A stretch of DNA of 43,179 bases from an uncultured Muribaculaceae bacterium (GCA_947627615.1 CANQWS010000026.1:1-43179); one strand, 5' to 3'. Positions 16,001 through 22,873 are shown, counted from the first letter of the stretch. Made by a program: numbers and translations. Notes: generated by a model not told the origin, from the sequence alone.

Positions 16001-17487
16001 TTGGTCGCAGCCTTTCCGATTGCGTTCTGTAGCACGTCGTCTCCTATGCCGCCGCCGTATATTGCCGCAAGCGGGCTGGCGATATTCCACATTGATTCTG
16101 TGAAAACCTCTATGGCAGCGTCGGAGAGTCCATACAGTGTACCCCTTGCCGGATCCCATGCGGGCTTGTCTGCCTGCTCCTGCGCATACTGCATGAGGTT
16201 CTGGTAGTTGGGGTCGCTCGGGTCTGCGTAGGTGTTGATCACATCGGAGATGTACTGCCCCTGCTGGTCTGCCTGGGTCATGTTCTGCCGCGCTTCCTGC
16301 GTGCCGCCGCCGTAGGCTCGTATGGCAAACGGGGCCATAGCAATTGCCCGGCCTCCGCCAATTGCTCCGGCCGCGGTGCCTCCGATTGCTGCATCTGCAA
16401 GCGACTGAGCGGCGGCGGCGAGTCCCTGCGTTCCTATCTGCCCTACGATTCCAAAAGGCTGATTGGATACGGCTCTTTCCACGTCCTGTGCGCCGGACTG
16501 CGCCAGAGTGTCTTCCATTGCGTGGGACTGCTCCACCGCTCCGCGCTGGGCATCGTCGGCTTTTTTGTAGGCGTCCAGCTGCCGTTCCAGGCCCTCTATC
16601 ACGTACCGCTGTGACTCAAAGTCCTGCTGAGTCCATGCCCCAGGATCGGTCTGCAGGTCGTCAAGCATCGACTGATAGTCATTGCGGGCACGCCGCAGGG
16701 CGTACTCTACGTCGTTGGCGAGGTCCGAGTTCATCTGCCGCCGCCCGCCTGACGCAACCTCATAAAGGTTGGACAGGGCAGAGGAGTAGCTTGCAACAGA
16801 CTGTTTCGCCGCTCCTCCGAGTGTATCTTTCAGCCAGTCCAGCGCGCCGTACTTCTGGTCCGTCGTCTCCGCCTGGGCTGCGGGTACTTGGATATTCAGA
16901 TCTCCGCGCAGGTGGTTTACGCCTCTCTGGGTGTTCTTGGCGGCTTGCGCTTCTAGTATGGGTGCCATCGTCTCCGGCGTCTGGATGTTCAGATCTGCCC
17001 GCAGGTGGCTGTTCCCTCTCTCCTTGTTCGCGGCGGCGTCGGCGGCTGCCTGCCGGAGGAGTCTTTGCACGTCCTGCTGTGTCCGCTCCTGCTGGGCTCC
17101 TGCATTCAGCCTGCTGATCTGCTTCTGATCGTAGCTGCTCGTACTGAATCCCGTCCGCGACGGCTGGGAGGCCATCGTCTGGAACGGCTTTGACAGAAAG
17201 CTGCCCGCCTGAAATGCGGTCTGCTGCTGGCTTGGGAAAGTGCTCTGCCGCTGTAGTATGCGTACAGCATTCTCTCTTGCTGCCTGTTCCTGCGCTGCTC
17301 TCTTGGCCTCCTGCTCGGCTCGGAAGTTTGCAAGCGATTCCGTTCCAGGGGTCTGCAGGCGGTTGCTCCACATCTGTACAAGCGAGTCTCCACTCTTGCC
17401 CTCGTTCCTCCCGGATTGGATGGAGCGTTCCGCAAGCCGATGCGCCTGCTCCTCTCTGGTTCTCTGGCTTAGATTGAATGTAGCCAT
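4093..17487 (-). CDS. giant polyvalent virion/ejection protein (4464 aa)
   Basis: One uninterrupted frame of 13.4 kb; ATG 17487 follows GGAGGCAAT. Order: Gln/Arg-rich N-terminus; Gly/Ala hydrophobic segments (~345-400, ~470-545); Q/P linker; zincin 1 (HEVVH, 1031-1035); zincin 2 (HEVQH, 1400-1404, with a downstream NTAGEIEARDVEAR); large module A (~1580-2088, IHN near the start); ADP-ribosyltransferase-like domain 1 (MYHGT near 2127, FSPEQVK); a second one (YHQTGG near 2322, FSPSQVK); module A copy 2 (~2530-3029); coiled coils (~3040-3070, ~3280-3370); and a long C-terminal region from ~3540 with a hydrophobic stretch near 4045-4065. Domains are separated by RFSxR-like motifs. The architecture matches phage polyvalent proteins (Iyer and colleagues), thought to be packaged and delivered with DNA to counter host defences. 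It lies between the ejection-type protein and endolysin genes. Individual activities are inferred. Confidence 0.85.
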   Translation of the reverse strand: MATFNLSQRTREEQAHRLAERSIQSGRNEGKSGDSLVQMWSNRLQTPGTESLANFRAEQEAKRAAQEQAARENAVRILQRQSTFPSQQQTAFQAGSFLSKPFQTMASQPSRTGFSTSSYDQKQISRLNAGAQQERTQQDVQRLLRQAAADAAANKERGNSHLRADLNIQTPETMAPILEAQAAKNTQRGVNHLRGDLNIQVPAAQAETTDQKYGALDWLKDTLGGAAKQSVASYSSALSNLYEVASGGRRQMNSDLANDVEYALRRARNDYQSMLDDLQTDPGAWTQQDFESQRYVIEGLERQLDAYKKADDAQRGAVEQSHAMEDTLAQSGAQDVERAVSNQPFGIVGQIGTQGLAAAAQSLADAAIGGTAAGAIGGGRAIAMAPFAIRAYGGGTQEARQNMTQADQQGQYISDVINTYADPSDPNYQNLMQYAQEQADKPAWDPARGTLYGLSDAAIEVFTESMWNIASPLAAIYGGGIGDDVLQNAIGKAATKLAKTDVGQRAIQGLLTVGASGITEGLEEFVGDWLRYGLNTAGIYGGDRGTLEETLSNSLYEFAVGAASGLLMDAPAQVLSTAGDALRGPDQPNDQILPAPPDIPPTPTYADRFDENPATFYENFQEGVRLNQAQQQARAQAQQQRQNDAWLQAERERVASEGAIQTYNPPSIDDVIEQRTRDASRQDRARGVVASEIIRSAMAEAQNSDTFEISDETANRILNNQDATRRLETILGHSIDETDTYGLDPTPVNKVKVAILNSLESSMIERDNWRSEALQDAAREASEQPLLALPAPRQEAQVETQENLQQQQPQLREEIQPEATPQATPEPLQAAAAEAVQQREQPQPQPQPINLREGVTDATALHDVQTAERLATTLGRAGSQAFRAAYDENMARQVSPTAAFKTFANVYNSSLNGKDVRSQHAGAPQPLLNAAYNAGQNDSITAGQEALLGIKPGTKYGVVRDSEYRKARLTTAQARILDKASQIAGVRVQFVDTITDKAGNPVAADGAYYAESNTIKISSKSVDPVLTTFAHEVVHSVRLANPAAYNSLAEFVVENMQGTFREVLSEHADRYTNQDGTRDQNIDLDYLTEESVADAFGRLLGNEEQLEQFAKKDRNALQRFADALKDLITKIQRLFTHRGKGKLTADEISEYRELSDRLQEMHDRFVAALESTQEVRKENAERQRAREAEADRITDAEAEAEAAAAKSEEAKPKFSFAGEKARTADKKALEEAKRMAANGADADAIRRKTGWFKGMDGRWRFEIDDSGATYTKYGDEEFIGDPGYDRLQELLNKQVESLTMPDVEWTDADEAEFEALDDIWREAIDNRFDRVENGTANLEMIYRHSELFKAYPWLKYITVRFEALPQNTEGYFDEYNDVIAINKDLKQYGMTDRLLNTLAHEVQHIIQRYEGFTKGASPRYWDEEKDDRLFALGSKIEKLKSDREDLVLAELAKEGDICDALERFREESLRKVFSKQQTVREHAAEVAANERELVPGVKEIDDQIAALEKQAEDLKGRSSYDLYKNTAGEIEARDVEARRKLTAEQRKEKAPNLGDDKTVLAGPQKLSSSQQNSGTRFSLRSPVEYSGDLVAIHNINWGDLDAALESGGLAAPSIAVIRAGQEHGGYGPISILFGRSTIDPEADSRNHLYGSDAYTPTIEDVTIDEEPAGVEEDALYDTSLIEDEEVSARAEKALKDAEKALKSGKKTAAELVDKLSENVDVMRAFLAGEKRIQVETVAKTTTKETVSKEDAAKYEAILSRFDGSFGTLLDWDPRYPITKDFSDFDWGYKYGKDFLEAYNSYARENGLEEFSSTRDKGFYSAARDVKDYEKTGGKQTIRRVDRAATKKAVLAKLDLNEYRAWLENQVHDRRGTVSSDYTGEEYELTLENLAKALSNIPNRGGWLTDATPENLQAITSPEYTTVEEARRDAGRIGSLGKEESSRRFTEVDTELHSVADAIAEANGAKKGDGATLAKVSRLIMDAARGPRTIDSITKTFAAEGMKTGSTIAKRLQDLYKNAGNLPTRYYEAKAFRAVPTSEWLSVVAPSTSLAKGKNLLRRLQNAGVNVVTYNERVEGDRARKVNEIPDVRFSRRSAPTSDTKGRALTSNQSQFFKDSKVRDSKGRLMVMYHGTPTADFTKFHPYSYFTSAPEYADVYQNPSASSLKPGKVASSPGTYEVYLNIKKPFDTRKAKERRIFMNEFYGSYSRTPLADSGLPDWTDAIDLQDFIEENEYDYDGLILDEGGTGGYGEEVKSRGLSYVIFSPEQVKNVTNQNPTSDPDIRFSLRQNGGPVQDSKGRNLTASQSSFFKDSKAIDKWGALRTLYHQTGGDFTVFDTTRKGAGQNDSETPSGIFMKPTPDDIGIGGSTQMELYANITNPLTIHDRKALNKWYREHIPGYAEADEAINSIETRYQAEYDAEEVRTDALYEELYDDLVSGKISEEEAEKLVNGGLDDILKRWKAEEDVARRYAKSLLDDYFSKSEYDGVHLIVDGSVFNRKVETYIAFSPSQVKSVTNKMPSADPDIRFSMRKPAERSKDLIALHNLHAEDFLRSADLGGLPSPSIAIVKATQGHEKYGPISLIMRKESFDPKARSGNKIYGGDAWTPTVRQVQVDYAVDEAAEERVSARYNDMLNRFGEYDTRTLYSYGNYLAEAIEKDHGVEGSIKKLSKDPDTMKLFLMDTGRPVPDPVKKTVVTRLNEDVIRRNDFIAAALGNDFFNNRDISLESMEEGIRDAYTRYMESIGKPPKQLTRLRALSVWNSVGDYIKNGPETKTTQTDYEATKQAIIDATDKDAFTSWLEEFFSGVEETKWIYNGEPTFTWSGDSRSFSETHWSYTLENITRAMNELQSARGQGLKGASAKSLQALTAPSYRSLDAVRKDSGRLRMLSEEDYAAVTSRIDSQIDSVLDKLRQIDPDNPVEEEDVLLEAAKTTRTIDAIVRTFRDSGYRISTQLAKEIQAVYKAAAAIPTGYFEAKPQYALGWESVAAAIVPSDSSQELLDKMSELGIQTVMYEAGNSLDRLEKLNSVPDVRFSRRSTGNQQNDRQDEELNRLRRENERLKEQVDHWKRQVRTTPGRKAKWNRAMTTVARSAISMADSTLKPSELTADLQKLGEYLLENKLDNTARDMATRIGTRLAESASVLKNGDMLETYGDFTGIVRRMKFNVPNEIKGQFETVDGYSAFRRRYFGRLTMVDSGGTSVDAFYEEMLQRMPGLLDPEITNEAEQLIEIADKLDALKPIYGNPNRRHLRDAAEEIANYVIDQLTATEGLTAPTFADRAQERMDAAVAEAQEAAADQVETARREAAEKAFRADQSRTDAETRLKYVTEERDRIKQLLEQERESRAEEVRRLQTRQRRQRERAAESKDRQRLLKVVQRLNAAKLPRVSRALIDQYIGELDGISVRMTSKTVKNLKELKEWYESKFNQDSDDYDPDFIRDPNTEKKLARLSKKQIGDMDIRDVRELTEVLLNIENEIRTNKRLLDESERRETYVLGTISVEDIDAAEGSKGGPVDKLLVTETLSPVREMHRMTGYVEDDPLYRRTIALADGQRKMLDYQMRAERPFNRFAEDMEFTRFFSGKHAAEIEIHGRNKKGEVTAVITPAMRTALYLHSMNPQNLKHIVSGGITVPDIKLYKKGDIAEAYARGTTMKVTASQVRAITDEMTAKEIEFAQAVHRYLNTTSKDSINRVSERLKGYSLAQVDDYFPINTDTRFTRSEFESLKQDSTIEGMGILKDRVNASNPIYLRDANAVIEQAIAMHAKYVGLAIPVRDMNKLLNVTLNAINKKKEKEYYVDSVKKAIENKWGEAGLKYIEKMMADLQGAGREQNQWGKMFSKLRSNYAGAVLTLNLSVAMKQAASYPTAAAVLGWSPLIKAMGNVGKVDLRLIERYTPLQWYRSKGYSTRELGDMVKQGMRLPVLLNWVQAVDVITTRKLWKASEYYVRANNKDLQVGSDKYYRAVADIYNRVIEETQPNYSVMQRPQLLRSEDSLLANLQMFKTQPFQNTNILYDAAKNLQAKTKAARKNADPEKAERVQAELKQARTDWARAVTSQLGQLAVFAGMTMAWAAFRGRPDKYEDDDGTMTLQSVLSAIGKDMVSDALSGIPFGGDAYELAASQIFGDDYYGMEATTVQALSDTVTSFTDFTSVLKDIVEKAQAGEKIDWAAHRTKVINTVEAASKSVGIPVENVLNIFRALFTHVTKTAEGDTLGQWDYLKLTEDPTKSKAKYYDTMYAALESGDTDAYNRMASELMEMTDGLGDNAIDGAQIESAMSTRYKRKSKDTSYTLPEESMALANIRTKYGDGGEKKDAFGPEDLDPATYQQYSNSRAEYYSEAEERITGSRGFDSLDDDTKDKLLSAAASLSKARALEEVSNGEYGMDKWMYWATSGDAYGVDTGEALLFRTAYNMAEADKDKDGKTIAGSRKENTIEQAKKLLPGLTKKELEYLSSIYWTPDDDRLKKLKENNYHK

Positions 17488-17496
17488 ATTGCCTCC

Positions 17497-19251
17497 TTAC
17501 GAGTTGAAGCCATAGAGGTCCAGCGCTCTCCTCAGCTTCTCCTCTTCTGCTGGCGTCATGTTCGCGCTGTTAAGCGCGTTCTGTAGGGACGAGAGATTCT
17601 TGTAGGTCTTCCCGTTCCATGTGAATATTCCTTCGTCCTCGCTGTACCCGAGGTTCCCGTAGTCGTTCTTCGCCCATTCCTGATACTCTGCCCAGAGTCC
17701 GGAGGAGGACTTGAAGCCGTACTCCTTGTAATGGGTTGAGATGTAGTTCTGAGGGTTCCTTGAAGACTTTGCGGCGTCGAAAAGGGAGTAGTTCCCACCG
17801 CTGGTTCCGCTGTTTCCGCTGCTGCTTCCACTGCTTCCGCTGCTCCGCCTGCTGCTTCCACCGCCGCCTCCGCTTGATGCAGCGCGCGCCGCCGCCGCCT
17901 GCTGGAGGGCGTACTGAGCATTGAACTGGCGCACGTCCTCGTCAAACTGCTTCTGCCACTGGGCGTTCTGGGTGTCAAACTGCTGTTGCCACTGGCTGTC
18001 GGAAACTCCTTCCCGGTCAAGCTGGTGCTGCCACTCGGTATCGTAGCGCTGGTCCTCGATTCCTTCCCGGTCAAGCTGGTGCTGCCATTCCGTGTCGTAC
18101 CTCTGATCCTCAATGCCCTCGCGGTCGAGCTGGTGCTGCCACTCCTGATCGTACCTGCTGTCCTCCACCTGATCCCGTCCGAGCTGATAGTCATAGGCAC
18201 GCTGGTCGCTCCAGTTGCCGTAGGCGAAGTCTCTGTCTGCGTTGTACTGTTGCAGCTGCGCAAGGTATCGGTCATAGTCAGAATCAGAGAGTCCCTTCAG
18301 CATCCCAAAAGCGTTCATCTGGTTGTTCTGCTGACTGTTCCAGGCATTCAGGGCGAAGTCGCGGTCCGTGTTGTACTGCCCGAGCTCCGTGAGGTACTTG
18401 TTGTAGTCTCCCTGCTCAAGCCCTTGCAGCATGGACAGATTGCTCCGCATGTTGTTCCCCTCATCCACGTACATACTGTACGCTGCCTGGTACAGCTCGG
18501 GGATCTTGTCTGCCATCTGGGCGGAGTAGTAGTCACCTGCCTGCTGGCTTGCGGCCATTGCAGCGGTTGACGGCATACCTCCGGTCATTGCGGCATACTG
18601 CCCCATAGCATTCGCTGCGGCTCTCTGGCCTTCCCTCGCGTACTCCTTCGCGTATGCCTGGTACTGAGGGTCGGTCCGGTAGTCATAGGAGAACGGATCG
18701 CGGTTCAGAATCTGATCCTTAAGGGCCTGGATCTCCGGGTCATAGCGGTTATTATAGGTGGGCGCCACTCCGTCATAGGTAAACGGATCGCGGCTGCTGT
18801 CAAGCACCTGCTGTGCAAGGGCCTCCAGCTGATCCCGATACTTGTCAGTAAACTCCGGGGCCGTCTCATAGGAGAACCGGTTCTCGGGGATGTACTGAGA
18901 ACCGTCAAGACCTCCGGAGTATCCATACTTCCTCCGCAGGGCCTCTGCCTGCTGGTGGGCCGCGTCCATTCCGCGCTGATCTCCTGCGGCGTTTGCACGG
19001 TCCCACGACAGTTTTGCAGCGTCAAGGGCTGCGCGGTCTATATCGGACATGCCGGTCATGCCCGCATAGTCATTGCCACTGCTGTCCAGGGGGGTGTAAC
19101 CAACGGTACTGATTCCGCTGCCGCCTGGAGTTGTGCTGCTGGTTCCGCTGCTGCCTATGAGGCTGTACGGGTTTGTCCCAGATACAGCGGGCACGGAGGT
19201 CTGCGTCTGCTTCCTCTTATTGTAGCTGGCGTTGTTCAGGGTGATTGCCAT
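17497..19251 (-). CDS. probable internal/ejection or tail protein (584 aa)
   Basis: ATG 19251 (MAITLNNASYNKRKQ) follows GGAGGCCAGGAA and overlaps the upstream gene end by 16 bp. The N-terminus is Ser/Thr/Gly-rich, and a helical Gln/Tyr/Asp-rich body includes three near-identical 19-residue repeats (YDTEWQHQLDREGIEDQR type, about 17,999-18,170), then a Ser/Gly-rich linker and a small C-terminal domain (SSGLWAEYQEWAKNDYG). The segment DAAHQQAEALRRKYGYSGG is, from memory, common in Clostridia phage proteins of this position. It lies between the nozzle-like protein and the giant protein, which fits an internal virion protein ejected with DNA. No enzymatic motif was seen. Confidence 0.75.
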   Translation of the reverse strand: MAITLNNASYNKRKQTQTSVPAVSGTNPYSLIGSSGTSSTTPGGSGISTVGYTPLDSSGNDYAGMTGMSDIDRAALDAAKLSWDRANAAGDQRGMDAAHQQAEALRRKYGYSGGLDGSQYIPENRFSYETAPEFTDKYRDQLEALAQQVLDSSRDPFTYDGVAPTYNNRYDPEIQALKDQILNRDPFSYDYRTDPQYQAYAKEYAREGQRAAANAMGQYAAMTGGMPSTAAMAASQQAGDYYSAQMADKIPELYQAAYSMYVDEGNNMRSNLSMLQGLEQGDYNKYLTELGQYNTDRDFALNAWNSQQNNQMNAFGMLKGLSDSDYDRYLAQLQQYNADRDFAYGNWSDQRAYDYQLGRDQVEDSRYDQEWQHQLDREGIEDQRYDTEWQHQLDREGIEDQRYDTEWQHQLDREGVSDSQWQQQFDTQNAQWQKQFDEDVRQFNAQYALQQAAAARAASSGGGGGSSRRSSGSSGSSSGNSGTSGGNYSLFDAAKSSRNPQNYISTHYKEYGFKSSSGLWAEYQEWAKNDYGNLGYSEDEGIFTWNGKTYKNLSSLQNALNSANMTPAEEEKLRRALDLYGFNS

Positions 19252-20870
19252 TTCCTGGCCTCCTTCCTGTGGTAGTCGCCGGTGTACAGCTCGTACTCCA
19301 GCGCCCATAGTCTCCACTGCCCGACGGCCTCCAGCTTCAGCCGGAAGTGGTCGCAGCGGTGTACGCTGATAGCCATGTACTCGGTCTTCTTCTCGCCGCA
19401 CCTGGCGGTGCCAACGGTCTCCCAGATTCCGGAGCTGTCGTACTCGGCGGCGGCGGCAAGTATCGTACCTTCGTCTCCGCTGTATCGGATCCACATTCTG
19501 ACGGCGTACTTGCTGCCGAAGGTGTTGAAGTCGAAGTCCGCAAACTCCACGATGGAGTGGAACGGCTCCTCCTGTTCTGCGTCCTCCGGTATATCCGTCG
19601 GGGATTCCAACAGATACAGGTCGCCGTCTTCTGAGAGTCCATACAGCCCTCCCTTGTATGCGGTGGCTATCAGTCGCAGATCGTCCTCCTTGTGCCACAT
19701 ATCCCGCCAGGGGTCGTACACAAACAGGCTGCTGTTGTCGTCTGCGTCCAGCACGCTGACCACATACTTGATACCATCGCTTCCTCCCACGGCGTCCCTG
19801 TAGCGGACGGTTCCGAGGGGCATGGATACGCTTTGCGGTATGCCGCCGCTGTATGCCGTAATACCAGCCCGCGAGAGGTAGTACAGAGTTTCGCCCGCGA
19901 CGGCCAAAGAGTCCGCAGAACCTTCCATGACTCCGAGAGTCGCGGAGCTCATGACCTGAAAGTTGGTCGGCTTGTCTCCGTAAACTTTGAATATCATGCC
20001 CTCTTTGAAGAAGATCGGGTATCCCATGTAGGAAACGCACGCTGTAAAGCTCCCAGGCGTGCCCGTATCCACGGACCACGAGTCTGTTGAAACTCCGTCG
20101 AAGCAGTACCAATTGTAGGGGTCTCCGAGCTTGCTGCACCAGATTGTGTCGTCCTTGCAGCCCCATATGCGGTTCTCGTTCCCGCAGATGAAGTCCAGAT
20201 CGGGCACGGCGCGTTTCAGGGTGATGGTACCCGTCTCCGTGTAGCTCGTGTCCTGAACTCCGCCCGGGGGCGTGAAGGTATGCTCATAGAAGCGGAGGGT
20301 CTTTCCGTCGTCGCTGATTTCCCTGATGATGGGGGTCTTATTGTTGGACGGCTGGCGGGTACACCCATCTATCGTGATCGCGTCTCCCTCGCGGAAGGGG
20401 AATGGATCTCCTGTGGTGGTGAGCGAATTGTACTCTGCGGGCTGGTCCGCGTAGGTACCGTCACCAATGGTCAGACTGCTGACGGTGCACGACGCTTCCA
20501 GGGGCTCCACGGTGTTCTCTGCTGTCAGGAGCACCTTATCAGGCCAGATGATCACTCTGCCGCTGATGCCGTACATTCTCTTGGTGGAGTCCTCCACCTG
20601 CCCGACGGTCTCGCCGTCCACTACAAGGTCAGTACCATCAATCCAGATCAGGCGGTTGCCGCAGTACAGCCCATTCGGCTTTTCCAGCTTGGCGACCTTG
20701 TATCGTGGCGGACGTGTTGCAAGAACCGGAGCGTGATCGCTGGTCATGTTCTTGTCGTCCCATATCTGCCCGTTCCCAGCCCCGAGGGTATGCATGTAGC
20801 CGGCGAACTGGTTAAAGGTCCGCCGGCCCATCTGCAGGTTCTGAACGGGCTCCGGCAGGGCGTAGCTCAT
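19236..20870 (-). CDS. beta-propeller-like tail nozzle/stabilisation protein
   Basis: 544 residues; ATG 20870 overlaps the upstream stop (ATGA). The sequence is dominated by short beta-strand motifs of the form 'GNRLIWIDG', 'GNENRIWGCKDDTIWCS', 'GETLYYLSRAGITAYSGG' and 'GGLYGLSEDGDLYLLES', repeated about every 40-60 residues as in beta-propellers. LGDPYNWYCFDGVSTDSW is typical of the tail stabilisation/nozzle proteins of short-tailed phages (P22 gp10 and T7 gp12-like in role). It probably forms the tail tip that closes the DNA channel and carries fibres. The name rests on pattern and gene order, not on a search. Confidence 0.7.
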   Translation of the reverse strand: MSYALPEPVQNLQMGRRTFNQFAGYMHTLGAGNGQIWDDKNMTSDHAPVLATRPPRYKVAKLEKPNGLYCGNRLIWIDGTDLVVDGETVGQVEDSTKRMYGISGRVIIWPDKVLLTAENTVEPLEASCTVSSLTIGDGTYADQPAEYNSLTTTGDPFPFREGDAITIDGCTRQPSNNKTPIIREISDDGKTLRFYEHTFTPPGGVQDTSYTETGTITLKRAVPDLDFICGNENRIWGCKDDTIWCSKLGDPYNWYCFDGVSTDSWSVDTGTPGSFTACVSYMGYPIFFKEGMIFKVYGDKPTNFQVMSSATLGVMEGSADSLAVAGETLYYLSRAGITAYSGGIPQSVSMPLGTVRYRDAVGGSDGIKYVVSVLDADDNSSLFVYDPWRDMWHKEDDLRLIATAYKGGLYGLSEDGDLYLLESPTDIPEDAEQEEPFHSIVEFADFDFNTFGSKYAVRMWIRYSGDEGTILAAAAEYDSSGIWETVGTARCGEKKTEYMAISVHRCDHFRLKLEAVGQWRLWALEYELYTGDYHRKEARKWQSP

Positions 20871-21046
20871 GTCTCGCTCGCCTCTGCCTCCGCTTTCTCC
20901 AGCTCGGATACGGCGGAGTAGACTGCCCGCAGGATGTTCCGTACCTCCGCGAGGTGGTCAACCCCCAAGCCGGAAACCTGGATCAGGGAGGTTTGGTCGA
21001 AAGCCTTTTCAAGGCTGGCCTTGATGTTGATGATGCTCTCTTTCAT
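20867..21046 (-). CDS. small helical tail-region protein (59 aa)
   Basis: 59 residues (MKESIINIKASLEKAF...), predicted all-helical and acidic. ATG 21046 starts 3 bp past the upstream stop, and the stop overlaps the next ATG (ATGA), so it is translationally coupled on both sides. No family was recognised. Its place between the FnIII-like protein and the nozzle-like protein suggests a small structural or assembly factor. Confidence 0.65.
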   Translation of the reverse strand: MKESIINIKASLEKAFDQTSLIQVSGLGVDHLAEVRNILRAVYSAVSELEKAEAEASET

Positions 21047-21048
21047 GG

Positions 21049-21684
21049 TCAGTTACTCCAATCATATATAGAATGCAGCCTGTTGTAGGCGGCCTCAAGT
21101 TTGGCGAAAAAACTTGTGGTTATAGCGTCACCGCTGTCAACAGTGTCTGGCAGGTAGGAGTTTACTCCTATACCTTTCAGTATCCTGATGGCCTCGTTCG
21201 CCTGCCTTGCCTGCATTGAAGCGTAGCGACTTGCCGGGTACACCTGGGTCTCCCGCGAGGCTCCTAAATTGTTTCTGGCTGTAATCGCATGGTCTATAAA
21301 GTCGTTCCACTCGCTGGCGGGCATTTTAACCGGATCTCCCGAAGAGCCTACGCTGTCCCAGTAGAAGTACCCAGGCCATGTGGGGTACTCGGGCGGGGCA
21401 GTTCCGCTCGTTCTCTCTGTAACGTTTTTAAGGGCGACATCCCGTTCTGACTCTCCCGCGAATGATACGGTACACCCGATTACATAGTCTGTCCCAGGGG
21501 TCAGACCGCTGAAGGAATAGAATCCTCCACTGGAAACCCCAGCTCCAATACTCGACGTTCCACGCTCCACTCCGTCGAGAAACCAGTGTGCCTGCCTCCC
21601 AGTATAGCTGTATCTAGTGTCCAGCTCGTCAACAAATACGTTTATGTATGTCTCGCCTCTGCTTGATACAGCGATAGAAGCCAT
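21049..21684 (-). CDS. fibronectin-III-like tail protein
   Basis: 211 residues. The first ~95 residues are beta-rich with an FnIII signature (FSGLTPGTDYVIGCTVSF), a fold common in virion proteins that contact surface carbohydrates. A Pro/aromatic linker (PPEYPTWPGYFYWD) leads to a helical C-terminal domain (ASEWNDFIDHAITARNN, then SFFAKLEAAYNRLHSI) of the kind often seen in Clostridia phage tail proteins. It lies next to the coiled-coil fibre gene and is probably a fibre accessory or chaperone-like component. Confidence 0.7.
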   Translation of the reverse strand: MASIAVSSRGETYINVFVDELDTRYSYTGRQAHWFLDGVERGTSSIGAGVSSGGFYSFSGLTPGTDYVIGCTVSFAGESERDVALKNVTERTSGTAPPEYPTWPGYFYWDSVGSSGDPVKMPASEWNDFIDHAITARNNLGASRETQVYPASRYASMQARQANEAIRILKGIGVNSYLPDTVDSGDAITTSFFAKLEAAYNRLHSIYDWSN

Positions 21685-21695
21685 CTGTCGTCACC

Positions 21696-22871
21696 TCATG
21701 TCCATGTAGCAGGATTGCTTCCGCTCGGGAGTACCACGCCCGACGCGTTGCTGAAGTCCCAGTATCCCTGTGGCTGTACTCGGGGCTTGTACCTGCTGGT
21801 TGAGTTTCCCTGGTATATGTTCATGAACGCTTTGTCGCTCTGCGAGGCCGGTCCGGATCTGAACTGCATAACATCGTTCAGGGGGTCGAATACGGAAAGC
21901 AATACGTAGTCGTCGCTGGATCGTGTCACGAGGAATCCCTGTCGCCCATCCGCGTCAAGGACGAGGTCATATCTGTTATTAAGGTCGCGGAACGTCGCCC
22001 CAGCGATAATCCCACCCATTATTACGGGGGAAGTAATACTCCGGGCGTCTATGCAGGTTTCCGTGATATACCTGTATGAATCCTTCTTCATGTAGGGGGT
22101 CAGGTTTGACGCAAGGTCCGCCGAGTTCAGCTTCTTATCAATAGCTGACTGTACGCCGCTGCTGTAGTCGCTGAACCCGATACACCCGGACAGCGTTACG
22201 CATCCGTCCGATATCTTGACCTGCCCGCGCGAGTCTGTGAACGTGAATGCATCCACGGTCTGTTTCAGCATGGTGAAGTCGCCGCCAGCTCCCACAAACG
22301 TTGTGAAAGATTCAGCTGTCTGCTTGAGCTTGCTGATCTCGCCCGTCTGGTTACCTACAGTGCTTTCTATTGAGTCTGCGCGCTGCACAAGGTCGGAGAT
22401 TTCGCCTGCCTGGTTGCCAACGGTACTTTCTATGGTGTCTGCCCGCTGTACCAGCTTGGAAATGTCTCCCGCCTGATTCCCTACAGTGGTCTCAATGGTG
22501 TCTGCCCGCTGTACCAGCTTGGAAATGTCTCCCGCCTGATTCCCTACAGTGGTCTCAATGGTGTCTGCCCGCTGTACCAGAGAGGAAATATTCCCGGCGT
22601 TGTCCTCCACTCTGGTAGAGATTTCGTCCGCCTGCTGCCGCAGCTCGGACAGATTCCCATTTGTGTCGCTTACGGCCTGATAGATGGGGTCCGTTATGGA
22701 ATTCAGCTCCGCTTCATTGAAGTTGCTTACGCTGATATTGTTCAGGCTGTACCTCAGCTGCTCCAGGAGCATGTAAAGATAGTTTGTAATGACGCTGATT
22801 TTCTGCTCGGTTGACTGCCCTTGTGTGAAGGTTGGAAAACCGGCGTCCGCAGAAAGAATGCTGCTTGGCAT
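21696..22871 (-). CDS. coiled-coil tail fibre/baseplate protein
   Basis: 391 residues; ATG 22871. Residues ~70-190 are built from 21-residue repeats of the type 'LVQRADTIETTVGNQAGDISK', each a heptad-based coiled-coil unit, forming an elongated trimeric stalk. A beta-rich C-terminal half follows (KISDGCVTLSGCIGF, TSPVIMGGIIAGATF, DLVLDADGRQGFLV), typical of receptor-proximal fibre or baseplate heads. The repeats are nearly identical in DNA (see 22312-22590). Its place among other fibre genes supports a host-contact role. Confidence 0.8.
   Translation of the reverse strand: MPSSILSADAGFPTFTQGQSTEQKISVITNYLYMLLEQLRYSLNNISVSNFNEAELNSITDPIYQAVSDTNGNLSELRQQADEISTRVEDNAGNISSLVQRADTIETTVGNQAGDISKLVQRADTIETTVGNQAGDISKLVQRADTIESTVGNQAGEISDLVQRADSIESTVGNQTGEISKLKQTAESFTTFVGAGGDFTMLKQTVDAFTFTDSRGQVKISDGCVTLSGCIGFSDYSSGVQSAIDKKLNSADLASNLTPYMKKDSYRYITETCIDARSITSPVIMGGIIAGATFRDLNNRYDLVLDADGRQGFLVTRSSDDYVLLSVFDPLNDVMQFRSGPASQSDKAFMNIYQGNSTSRYKPRVQPQGYWDFSNASGVVLPSGSNPATWT
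22312..22590 (-). repeat. 63-bp tandem repeats inside the fibre gene
   Basis: Roughly four to five 63-bp units encode the 21-residue coiled-coil repeat. The two units covering about 22438-22563 are identical base for base, while outer units have diverged. This indicates recent duplication, and copy number (stalk length) may vary among related phages. It is coding sequence and not a CRISPR array. Confidence 0.8.
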
Positions 22872-22873
22872 GG

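Noticed and set aside
22312-22590. Regular repeats as a CRISPR array
   Set aside because: The 63-bp units are in frame and encode a coiled-coil repeat, with no unique spacers between short repeats.
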